Of a DNA stretch of 64,000 nt, positions 49,901 through 60,917 are shown piece by piece. How positions within the stretch are numbered: position 1 is the first letter of the stretch; every line of letters begins with the position of its first letter. A program made the position numbers and the translations under genes. The stretch comes from Onchocerca lupi (taxonomy: Eukaryota; Nematoda; Chromadorea; Rhabditida; Onchocercidae): positions 1-64,000 of the forward strand of contig JAOVVO010000168.1 of NCBI GenBank assembly GCA_028564675.1, written 5' to 3'. The notes under the pieces were generated by a model, which saw only the letters and a list, made by a program, of their open reading frames with translations, did not search any database and was not told where the DNA came from.

Positions 49901-50701
49901 TTGGTATCAGTGGCTTTAAGTTTCGAAAACATTTCATCCTTCCTTTATTCACTCTCAATTCTTTTCCTCTAATTTATTCCTACTGCAAATCATTCTCAAA
50001 AAAATATTGGAGCATCATTTGCCTTGTTTTTCTCTATTTTACGATCATGTTTATAAAACTGCAAACAATGTTGGAATAAACAAAAATATATACAGCTTGA
50101 TAAGAGATATCCAAAGCTTATTTTTCCGAAATTTGACTTAAGCTTTAGTGGCAATGCTGGAACGGTGTTAACCCATTGGATAATGTTAAGATATGGCCGA
50201 GATGTATTCCATTGGCACTCTCAATGTTATCTGACCAAAAACAAGTAATCCAAGCTATTGATATCTGAACAGTCGATGATTTAATAGAAAGTTTTTTTTT
50301 TTTTCAGAAAGATCATATTGGTTGTATTTGATGTCAATGGCGTAGCTAATAAGAGATGAATTTGGCTGGATGACCAGATACTTTCAGCCAGCAATCCTGG
50401 AGACGCAGTAGTAAATTCCAAAAATGGTGACTAATGATAGTAATGGTATTTCATTTGCCTGTGTTTTGTTTATCACTGCTGTAAAACAGTAATCTTTCGT
50501 CTGTAACATGAACAATCTATTCTTTTTCAGTAATTTCATCAAACTTCAGACGAGTAATGTCAATGGCGCAATGATAGCAGCATGATTTGGATGGAGTGAT
50601 ACGATGAGAGATTCGATGACTCTTCTCCATCAATACTACTAGTTTGAAATTCTTTTAAACTTAAATCCTTAACTGCTGAATAGACCGAGAAAATATCTGC
50701 C
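46937..50701. other. Intergenic between zinc-finger gene and G3-type transferase
   Basis: No convincing exon chain was found. The open frames seen are a lysine-rich 96-codon frame on the minus strand (48837-49127, ending KKKKKIRN) and a hydrophobic 118-codon frame on the plus strand (49723-50079). Neither has supporting splice sites, homologues I recognise, or a poly(A) signal placed to fit. The two genes are divergent, so both promoters should lie here. A C+T-rich patch occurs at 47310-47380. Confidence 0.5.
49388..49447. repeat. Perfect 30-bp tandem duplication
   Basis: Units 49388-49417 and 49418-49447 are identical. The lack of any difference suggests a recent duplication. Confidence 0.95.
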
Positions 50702-53700
50702 ATGCGAATTAGTACAAATTGTATAATAGGAGCGATTACTGTATCTCTGCTATGGATATTCATTGTGGTGGCATATTTGAAATTGTTGGATGAGCCAAGA
50801 GCACGAATCATTTACTTGCATCAACGATACCATCCATTAACTTATCCAGCTATTGTTGATCGTTCTAAACTGCCTCTGATTTCTAACAATAATAATGATA
50901 TGTCAAAGGAAATGCAGGAAGAACAATTTTCATTGAATAAAATACCAGAAGTTGACCTCGAAAAGTTGTCCATTGTACAAAACCAACAGGAACAGGTAAT
51001 TTTATTGCATTTCTAGCCACTTATTAATTATTTTGTATTGTTTTTCTCTTAAAGTTTATGCGATTTTGCGTGATCATGCTTAGCCTGCAGAATTATTTCT
51101 GTCAGTAAGGCATCATCTGTCGCCATGTTTTATGCTTGTAATACTATTCTTGGTACTAATTAGCGCTTTGATTGCTCACGCAGTAGACTAGTTCCATGGG
51201 ATATTTATGCATTTATTTCTCCTTATAATTTATTTTTTCATTTTTTCTTGAAATTATTTACATAAACATAAATGCTATGTATCATATCATTCATTTTTTC
51301 CTCCTGAACAATACTTTAGTCAAATTTAGTACAAATTTTACAAAACTTTTAGAAGCAACGTGATATAAGCTATGCAAAATATGCGTTCAATGAATTTTTG
51401 AGCGATAGGATTGGGCCACGACGAAAGATCCCAGATACACGTCATTACTTGTGAGTATTGATTTATTTAACATTTGGTGAATGAGAGACGTCTGGATTCA
51501 GTCTTGTTTTGGAATATTTGAATTGTCATGAGAATTTGGACTGTGACATAGATTATCAATCGATTGATGGTCATTTTGATATAGACACTGTTCTTTCTCA
51601 TGAGATTTATTACTTCAATTTAATTTATCGAAATGGCGGTTTATTTTATTAGCGGATACTTGCTTGTTTTCAATCCATCTATTTAAAAAATTCATTTAAA
51701 TTTTTTGATCTTAATGCTACATATTTCAGATGTCTGAATGAAAGCTATTCGGAAGAACTGCCAGCGGCAAGTATTATCATCTGTTACTATAATGAAGCTT
51801 CATCAGCTTTGATTCGCATGGTTAATAGTATTTTGGATAGAACGCCATCAAATTTGGTCCACGAAATTTTATTGGTGAATGACTGCAGTGATCTCGGTTT
51901 GTTTATGAATTGAAGAACAAAATAGCCTTAATTTGTTATATTTCAAGAGATAACATTGTATGTATATGAAATCTTAGTATATGAAATAAGGAATAAATCG
52001 TGAACGATGTTTGGAGAGAAAATGAGGACTTAGTAAGATTCTGTTCAGATATATTACGTGGAATCGTTCGATCAATTAGCTCTTTAGATTTACTTTTTAA
52101 TTTATTCGTTCTTGTAGAAACTATCTTCAGACAATGCATCTGATGCTGCAATACATGCATACGCTCGTGAGAACTGGAATAGTGATGTGGTGAAAATGTT
52201 GCGAACGGAAAAGAATGAAGGATTGATTCGAGCGAAAATATTTGGAGCGCAACATGCTACAGGTGAGGTACTGGTGTTTCTGGACAGTCACTGTGAGGTA
52301 AACGAACGATGGCTCGAACCCCTGCTGGATCGAATCGTTGCTGATAGACATACGTTAGTTCAGGATTTATTTAAAACATGTTGATAATCGAAGTAATTTT
52401 CGCTTTATCATTATGATAGACATAAATTAAGATTCAATATATTATTTGATCGACTTATTATTTCTTTTCCAAACCACAAAAATTTCCGCATTTCCGTGAT
52501 TCCATCTTTTCAGAATGATTAAGTATATTGTCGATTTTAGTAAAAGAACAATTAATATTTGCCAAAATATTTTGTTTGATGACTCATTAATTGCTTTTTC
52601 GATCTTTGTTAGTTCATACACAAGTGTATATCTCCAGCCAGTTTGAAATCCTCAGGATACATTTTTATGTTACTTGATCGTCGCCTAGGCAGTGTATTGA
52701 GATCTTGGATTGAATTTCAAGATATGATAAGCATACGTAAGTGGAATTAAAAAAATTTAAAAATTAAAAACAAAATTTCTTTTCCAATATTTTAGAGTTG
52801 TCTGTCCGATTATTGATATCATTGATGCAAACACTCTGAAATATATTGCATCGCCAGTATGCAAAGGGGGCATGTCTTGGTCATTAGCATTCAAATGGGA
52901 TTATTTCTCATCGGCATATTTCGATGAACCTAAACAGTATGTACGCCCGTTGAAATCACCAACAATGGCTGGTGGTTTATTTGCCATTGACAGGAAATAT
53001 TTTGATAAGCTTGGACAGTATGATCGAGGAATGGAAATTTGGGGAGCAGAAAATGTAGAAATTTCTCTAAGGGTAAAAGTTATTTTACAATATCCATCGG
53101 AAAATTCATTAAATGAACTTCAGGATCTCGTGATTGTATCTGCATATATAACTGGAAATATATGGCGATTGCAGAAGTTTTCTGGAAGCAGTATCTTTGA
53201 TGAATAAATACACTGTATTGTCTGATAATTTATTAATTTCTCATTGCCTATTTGTCTTAAATCTTAGGAGTAATGATGGTTAGTCTTAGTTTCATTATAT
53301 GTTTTTGAAATAACTAGTTGTTTATAGATTTGGATGTGTGGTGGTCGCTTGGAAATTATCCCATGTAGCAGAGTTGGTCATATATTTCGTCAACGGCGAC
53401 CTTATGGACTTGGAATTGATTCGATGGGTCGAAATGCAGCCCGTACTGCTAACATTTGGCTCGATGAATATATTGTACATGTTTTGTTCCTTTTCTAACA
53501 AATTTAACATTTAAACTGATATTACAGTCGAATATCGTACATTGGTAAGCTTAATAGTTCTATTTATTTGTAAACATAAACTCATCTGGTCACTATCTAT
53601 TTATGATTATATAATAAATAATAGTCAGATATAATCTTTTTTTGTAGATAAATACAAAATAAAGGCACATTTTATTTATATCATGTTTAACTTACGTATC

Positions 53701-55217
53701 TCTCGACAAATATATATAATCTCTTCTACTGAACTGGCTGGTATTCCGCACTGTTTCTCAATAAAAAAAAAATATTTATCGCATCTGCAAAAATTAAAGA
53801 ACAATTCTTCAGGATCAATTTTATGCAGTAAGACCAAATCTGCGAGGGATCGACATAGGTGATATAAGGGAAATGAAGGCGTTACGCGAGAAATTACACT
53901 GTAAATCGTTTTTATGGTATCTCCAGAATATTTATCCAGAATTGCTGCCAAACAACCATCCAACAATGTTCGAACTGAAGGAATCCGATATGCTACGAAA
54001 TAGAAATATTGAGAGATATCACGTGAGGTTTAAGCATTGGTAAAGATTATAATTTCTTCTGGGAATTATAAGAATATTTTTGAGAATGTCGATTCAAAAA
54101 ATAAATGAGTAAATAAACGGAAACCTAAGATAGTTTCAAGGAAAATAATCACGATCTACAATAAAAATTGGAGAACAGTTAAATAAAGGAGAAAAAAGGG
54201 AATATTAGTTGTTGTCATTTACGATCAGAACTAGGGCGATATTTGATCGTCTTCGAATCCTCACTTTCGTTTTTAATTAATGACGAAATTCTGACAAAAT
54301 GCAGTATTAGGAAATATCATAATATCTGCAGTCTAGCATTTAGTGTTTTCGGAATTTATAGAAATTAATAACTGCAGAATTGTCACCAACTCGGTAAGTA
54401 AATTTCCTTTTAATTTCCTTCATATAGAAGATAGATTGAAATTCTAAATTTTAAATTGAATTTATTTTGTAGATAATCTTATATAACACAAGCTTATGCC
54501 TGACAGCTCAGTCAACGAATGGGCGTTTGGCGAGAGGGAATAGTGTCATTGTTGAGTATTGTCGCAAAGGAAATCGTCATCAAAGTTGGCATTGGACAAA
54601 ATTTGGCGAACTTCGTCCCATGGGTTCGGCAACACTGTGTCTCGATTCACTGAAGGTGGCATTTCTCTTAGCTTTTCTACTTTATTGAATATCTTTTTCT
54701 CCTTATGCTTAAATCCAAAAACCATTTATTGTTTCTTAGAGAACGATGTGAACTATGGATACACGACGTTATTTTGGAAAATGGTAATCTTTTTATCTGA
54801 ATAATATGCTGATTGAAATAATGTATTACATTGTAATATGAATTAGCAAAATGCAAGATAGAAATCATTAACTATTTTAATAATTTTGGGAAGTTTTTAG
54901 GGACCGCGTATTCTAAAATGCCATTTACAAGGTGCTCATCAAGAGTGGTCTCTTATGGTAAGTCGTGATTTTAGAATTTTGCTTTTTTATGGGAAAAAGA
55001 TGAAAAAAGTTATGAAACTTGTATAAAATATATATATAACACATTCAAATTCAGAGTTCCTTAAACAATATTATAAACATTTCAGGGACATAAAATCTAC
55101 AATGCAGCAGTTGGTCAATGTATACACGGTGAAAAAGAGTCATCCAGTGTAACCAAAAATCGTTTTTGTTCTGTTGCAAGTGAGTGGGAATTTCAGATTA
55201 ACACTCAAACTAAATAA
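50702..55217 (+). CDS. Polypeptide GalNAc-transferase, GALNT11-like
   Basis: This Golgi enzyme transfers GalNAc from UDP-GalNAc to Ser/Thr, starting mucin-type O-glycans. Eleven exons give 609 codons: 50702-50995, 51353-51450, 51730-51896, 52131-52353, 52796-53072, 53328-53474, 53813-54022, 54473-54655, 54742-54783, 54901-54957 and 55086-55217. It is a type II protein with a membrane anchor at about residues 8-27 and a stem to about 120. The catalytic domain shows SIIICYYNEASSALIRMVNS, the DxH metal site in FLDSHCEVNERW, CPIIDIIDANTL, KSPTMAGGLFAIDRKYF, the WGAENVEIS acceptor loop and CSRVGHIFR. The ricin-type lectin domain carries SLCLTAQ, HQSW, LKCHLQGAHQEW and VGQCIHG. The wording of the catalytic part is closest to GALNT11. 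Exon 54742-54783 has a weak acceptor and could be skipped without changing phase, giving 595 residues. The start ATG directly precedes the anchor. Confidence 0.93.
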
Positions 55218-55218
55218 A
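55213..55218 (+). terminator. AATAAA overlapping the GALNT stop codon
   Basis: The sequence ACTAAATAAATT puts the poly(A) signal across the TAA stop. If used, the mRNA would have an extremely short 3' untranslated region. Confidence 0.4.
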
Positions 55219-55598
55219 TTAAATTGTTCTCTCTTTACTTATCAAAAGACCTCCGATATGCTATTACCGGCCTTAAATTAAGAAGCGAAGACTGTGAAAT
55301 TAGCTATTACAATTAGTTCATCTCAATTCTCGTTAAAATGTTATTCTATGTCATCTATGTAGATGTCATTTTATAGAAAACTAAGAGAACATAAAATCCT
55401 ATAAACAGGAATATCTTTTAGAATATTCTTTCATATCATTCTAGATGATATTGGAAACCAGAACATAACTTCGAATTTTCGTTGATAGATTATCTTCTAT
55501 GTTAAACGCAATGAAAAACATAACATTCATTAAAAATTAAGTAATAACAAATAGTTATCGAAAAAATCAACATCATATAAATATGTTTTTTAACGCTT

Positions 55599-55636
<38 letters not shown>

Positions 55637-56113
55637 CGAAAAAAATAATTTCGTTTTTATTTTTCTTTTTAGTGAAGTGTAAATAATTGTATAAGACAGT
55701 CACATTTCTCATCTTTTTTTATTTACAATGCGCTGGAAATAAAAGTAAAAGCGAAACTATTTTCTTTTTCCGGTATACACAGAATCAATGTTATGTAATC
55801 ATTTTTTTTTTTTTTTTAATATATACAGAATGATATTATATAACTGTTTTTAAGTGAAGTTCATGATATGCATAGAACTTCACAAGAGAAACATTTAAAT
55901 GCCATACTCATGATCGATAAGAAATGAAACATAGGTACTGAACTTAAGTTTTCAAATTGCTGCAGAATTTGCTTTTCGTTACATTTCAGTATAAATTTTA
56001 CCATATTTCTTTTTTCTTTAAAAAGACAATAAAACAACACCATTGTTTCCTCGAAAATTTCTAGTGGAAAATTGGTATAAAATGATGACATCATATGCCA
56101 TAAAAAAAAAAAA
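55219..56113. other. Convergent spacer between GALNT and BRC-RPA1 genes
   Basis: No gene is visible. It contains an (AT)n run at 55601-55631 and a poly-T run at 55802-55818. Both genes should end transcription here. Confidence 0.6.
55601..55631. repeat. (AT)n microsatellite
   Basis: An uninterrupted AT dinucleotide run of about 31 bases. Confidence 0.95.
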
Positions 56114-59100
56114 TCATTTTTCTACAAATAATCCAGTGTTAGTAAATTCAATGGCACGCTCTAAAAATGCACAGTAGCTATCGAAGGGCATCGGTATCAA
56201 ATCTTTTACCGACCAAAAATAAACTTGCTTTGTTTTAGCTGGAGCCTTCGAGTAATCAATATTTCCTCTTTTTTGGGTACCGAGTCGAAACATAAACGGT
56301 TTGAAAAGCACACTTTTGAAAAACGATTGATATCGTTCATTGTCAAATTTCAGGAATTTAGCAACTTCATCCGCCTGCTCCCCTATCAGTTTTTGTGCAC
56401 AATCATCAAATGCAGTCACATGAATAGTTCCCGTAAAATCAAATAATTCCATCTGAAAAAAAGAAATGAATATAACAATGTCCACCTTTTTTGAAGAAAG
56501 ATTTCGACAGTTCGAAGTCAAGGATGATATGTATTAAAGAAAAATCTTTATTCTCTTCCATAAAATTTCTAAAAAATTTAAAACAACTTAATACCGTGAG
56601 AAGGAATCGAACATTTCCAACCCCGATTATGTGCATCAGATCTAGCTATGATCATCAGATCAGGATAATAAACTAATGATGCCATTGGCAAACAGATTAA
56701 AAATAAGATAAAAACAACTTGTTTGTAAATAGTAAATATCCATTACAAATTTAAGATTTTGATTATCTTCAAGCGAAATTACGTTCGAATCTTCTAACTT
56801 TAGCTCAATACTTACATGTAAAGTATAATAATATTTATACTCGCTGCAAATACCACATTTTGAACATATGTACAAGTCACCATCTTTTTCGACCAATAGT
56901 TTTTTCTTACAAGTTGGGCAACCCTGGAAATTTTCATAGTCTTGAACTCTATTACTCAAATGAATTTCATAAATCGCTTCAAATTACTATCTCCTCATGA
57001 TTAAATACGCATAAAACAGACGAGATGTTATAGACATTAGTCCACAAAACAGATATTAAATCTTAAATTGAGAGAGGTTAATAAAGTTTCCGAAAAAAAG
57101 CACCTTATAGGCAGCATTTTCTGTAAAAATAGAAGAAATCATAGCAGTCACGTTGAAAAAATGACCATTTAGCGAGGGTTTTAGCTGTTTGATCCATCTG
57201 TGTTCGTGAACTAAAAAAAAAAAAAATCAAATTATCTAATGAAATAATCACACGGATATTTCACTTTCGTTACATTAAATAATCCCCTCTCAAATTTTAC
57301 TAAGGTTTAAGGTTAAGGAATCAATAAAATATAAGAATATGGAAAGAAAATAACTATTTTTCTAAAATGATTCATAATTTGAAACTTTCACTGAAAAGAA
57401 GCAAGAAATCCTTGAGAAACTGAATTATGAATTCTCAAACATAGCTAAGTATCAATTAGCTTACATGATAAAATCTGATTTACTGATGCAGGTTTGAAAA
57501 TTTTGTCCTTATTTTCACTATACCAAAACTGGAGCGCGTCAGCTTCCGGAAAGTGTGGATCGTATAATAATTTACTAGAAGTTATTGAAACCAAAGATAT
57601 TGTTCCTAGAATTTCAAAAAATCAAGTAAATTGAGCTTTCTCAAAAAATTGAGAATAACTCCCGAAAGTCATTTTTTACACAATTTAAATTACGTTGCAA
57701 ATACATCTATCAAATCTACAACAAAATTTGCTAAATAAATCTTGAAAAAAATAAAGTAAATTGATCGAAAGTCATTTTTTACTAGTTATTTTTTCAAATT
57801 AAACAATAACCTTGAAAACAACGCACAAGCAATCCCTTAACAGCTAGTACATGCTTACACTGTTCGTTCGGGAATGTTTTTGCTTTCTGACCCCAGAGAT
57901 TTATAGTAACATAGTAGCTACTATCATCAACAATCTGTATTTCTCGTTTTTGCAGTTCTTCGCCAGTTTTTGATTTCAGCTGCTTCATTTCACCAACGCT
58001 AATCACAGTTCCCAACACATCTAGAAATAGGTATTTGATTTTTTTTTTTTTGTTCATGAGGAAACGAAACTTCTATATTTCATGCGTCAAAATCTTACAT
58101 ATTTTGAAATGTTACTTCATTACTTCCAAATAAATACTGCTTTATTCATTAGCTTTTATCAATAAATTGAGCCATAATGGAATATAATCAGACAGAAAGA
58201 TGTTGCCCGACAATGGATTTAACAGTTTATCATTACAAACCTATTTCTGTGTCGATAAAATTTCGCAAATTGTGAATACGTACAAATTCAAAATTCATTT
58301 TCGGCGATAAAATGTGCGGCCGATCTGTGCATTTTGTGACCTGAAAAATCCTTCATTGAGTGCATTAGTAAGAACTTATTACATTAGCAAATACTTGCTA
58401 TTCTTTTAAGAAAAAAAGCTCGGCGTTATATTATTTCCTAAAGAATATAAAAGAAATAAGTAACAATATTCTTTCTTATAACATTTATATTAAATACGAG
58501 TACTGCAAAATATGACCTCACTATCTGACTGAAGTACAACTTCCATGTCATGTTGATTACGTCCATATCTTCTGCTAGCCATTTTTACCGATGCGTGCGT
58601 GATATAATACATCTGAAATTATGTTTATAATTATCAAAGAATTCGAATATTTAAAATTCACAAAATTCTCAGTAAATTCACCTGTTCCAAACCAATCAAA
58701 GTGGCAGTTCTGCATGCAGTGTCACCAAAAGCAGAAACACGAATTTCGACACCATCGTCATCCACTGCCAGAAATGAGAATATATGCTGACCTCGAATAG
58801 ATCTTATCTGAAAATAATGAGTAAATAAAATTTAAAATTTCATTTCGAAAAATAATGAATTAAGCAGAATAGCAATGACTTAGCAGTAAAATATTTACCT
58901 CATCAATAGAAGTGACTTTGATACATAATCGCCAGTTCTTGCAATATGGTGTCAATAATTTGATTGGAGTAACATTTCTAATTTTGCTACAGAAAAAATC
59001 TAAAACATTACTTTTAAAAGATTCTATTATTATTCATAAGCTTGCGTTCCGTCTGATTTCCATTAATAGTGCTCTTCTATTAAAAGATTTAATGTTCAAA

Positions 59101-60049
59101 AAGAGAAAAAAACTTTCAGTATGTAAATACTGATATGAGACATTCGCTTCTATAATTACATCATTTACTGTCACATAAGGATATTTTGGTCGTACTTACT
59201 TTTTGGTGTTGTAGGAGTTGATTTCTCTGATGCTATTGAAATTTTCTTGGTTGGGGTATTGAAACTACCGCTATAATTAACTAAAAAAATTCAATAAATA
59301 TAAAATATGGAACATTTTAAAAAAAGGTAATGTCCTGTGAATTATTGGTGAATAGCAAATAATTAGTTTCGCACGAGTCTATCCAGAAATTTTATAACGG
59401 CTGAAGAAATTTATTTTCCGACAAGAATAATGAAATTACATATATATATATAACCTGACAAAAAAAGTAACAGATTAGCTAACATATTTCCAACCGTTGT
59501 CAAGTCGTGGATTCTTGAGCACAGGAGATTTGAATGTTGATGAGATCCGTTTGAAATTTTGTGGCGCTGTATTAAAGGAAGTAAGTGGTACTGAATTACT
59601 GAAACTGTTGATATCATTGAAATTGTTGAGATCATTGAAATTTTATGTGCGATTCAAATGCAATATATCAAAGATGTGTATTATTATAAAAATTTAATTA
59701 TTATGAATATTTTACTCTCCAGACGGGATACTGTAAGAGTTGGCGCAGTCAATTTATTATATCGCATAAAGAGAGCGAAAATCTGAATATCAATACGTTC
59801 GGTGTGTCAATAATTTCACTGAACTATGCAGTTATCTTCAAAGTATTTCACGGAAGCAAATTTACAAATGTCAATGCTTTCTTACTCATTTGCCAAGTTG
59901 CTACAACGAGCATTGTCAGTATTTCCAGTAGTGGCTTGAACTGAACTGTCGTCATCATCAAGTTGTTCGAAGAGATGTCGCGCCTTCTGAAGTGCCTTCT
60001 CGCTCACCGCTATGCCTTTTCCCGAAGCTGTCACAAATCCGACACTCAT
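56114..60049 (-). CDS. RPA1: RPA1-type ssDNA-binding protein with N-terminal BRC motif
   Basis: Twelve exons give about 554 residues: 60049-59886, 59604-59495, 59280-59196, 58977-58899, 58807-58682, 58612-58517, 58340-58241, 58020-57811, 57605-57465, 57210-57104, 56923-56816 and 56452-56114. Residues 3-33 are a BRCA2-type BRC motif: FVTA at the FxxA RAD51 pocket position, then SGK, and LFEQ at the LFDE position. A linker follows (FNTAPQNFKRISSTFKSPVL). Then come RPA1 DBD-A (IKLLTPYCKNWRLCIKVTSI, ending in the MYYITHAS strand), DBD-B (NFEFVRIHNL, VLGTVISVGE, NLWGQKAKTF, LLYDPHFPEADALQFWYSEN) and DBD-C with its zinc ribbon (CPTC and CSKC). RPA1 coats single-stranded DNA in replication and repair; BRC motifs hold RAD51. 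The usual N-terminal OB domain is absent. The start is MSVGFVTA, just downstream of a TTGCAG acceptor. At exon 3 the best donor (GTAAGT) is one base out of phase, so the GTACGA donor four bases later was used. Confidence 0.85.
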
Positions 60050-60917
60050 TTCAAGTGGATTATAGATGGCACATACCTTCCACGAATACTGCAATCTGCA
60101 TGTATTTACGAGCAGTACCGAGAAGGCAATCATGCATGCATGACTTGCTAATCTAATCTTCAATCCCATAATCTCCCCGTGACTCACTTCTCAAATCCTT
60201 AGTAGGAACTTTGATTCCACTATGTAGTTCGATCTATTCCCTCGGCTGAGACTGGAATTTCATAATGAATTCAAATATCAAACTTCGTCCGGTAAAAACA
60301 CTGGTAATTCGAAGAGAATTAGAAAGTGAGATTAATATTAGACAGTACTGAAACGAAAGAGATAAAAAGATGTAATTTGTTGGCTGCACTTGAGTAATTT
60401 ATTGTTTACTTGCATAGTCAGTGATCATTAGTTGGTTTGTCAGAGGGCAAGTAATTAATTGGATTTGAGGAATTGAATTTGGAATATTTAGTAAATAGTT
60501 GGATTTGAAATATTTAGTAAGTAATTGGACTTGAAATATTTACTGAATTCTGAAAGTACTTCAACTTGAGAATGCTTTGTTGATTAAGTAATTAATTAAA
60601 GGTATTTCTATGGACTCGAGTAGCATCTAATTTGTCAGTTTAGTTCAGCACTGCTAAAAGAGCAGTTTTTTTGTCATTTATTCATTCTTTTACCATTCAT
60701 TTATTTTTATTTGTTATGTCAGTTCAATTCATTCCTAATTGTTTTGGTGGAGAGAATCACAGTTTCGTTGAGTTATTTTTCTTTTCTGCTTCCTTTAATG
60801 GAAAATATAGGTTTGAGATTTGGAGAAAAGAAAGTTAATATTTCATTTTTAGCAGTACTTTTACTGAAAAGACGCTAAAGTTCGGGATATTTCTCCAGCG
60901 CTATAGCCACTTTAAGG
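60050..60917. promoter_or_regulatory. Divergent promoter region of BRC-RPA1 and GPN1
   Basis: The two start codons are 868 bases apart and point away from each other, so this interval must carry both transcription starts. An imperfect tandem repeat lies at 60451-60541. A minus-strand open frame extends upstream of the BRC start to 60187 but looks non-coding. No TATA or initiator motif was singled out. Confidence 0.55.
60451..60541. repeat. Imperfect ~26-bp tandem repeat
   Basis: Units of the form AGTAANTANTTGGANTTGAA plus ATATTT recur at 60490-60515 and 60516-60541. A longer diverged unit precedes them. Confidence 0.75.

Noticed and set aside
49723..50079. 118-codon hydrophobic plus-strand frame
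   Set aside because: No splice, homology or poly(A) support; A+T-rich DNA often yields Phe/Ile/Leu-rich frames.
53528..53544. A 17-base mini-exon with good splice sites in the GALNT gene
   Set aside because: It cannot be placed in phase with the flanking catalytic exons; joining 53474 to 53813 gives the expected DEYIDQFYAVRP reading.
60050..60187. Upstream in-frame extension of the BRC exon
   Set aside because: The added residues are unlike BRC or RPA proteins, and a splice acceptor lies between them and MSVGFVTA.
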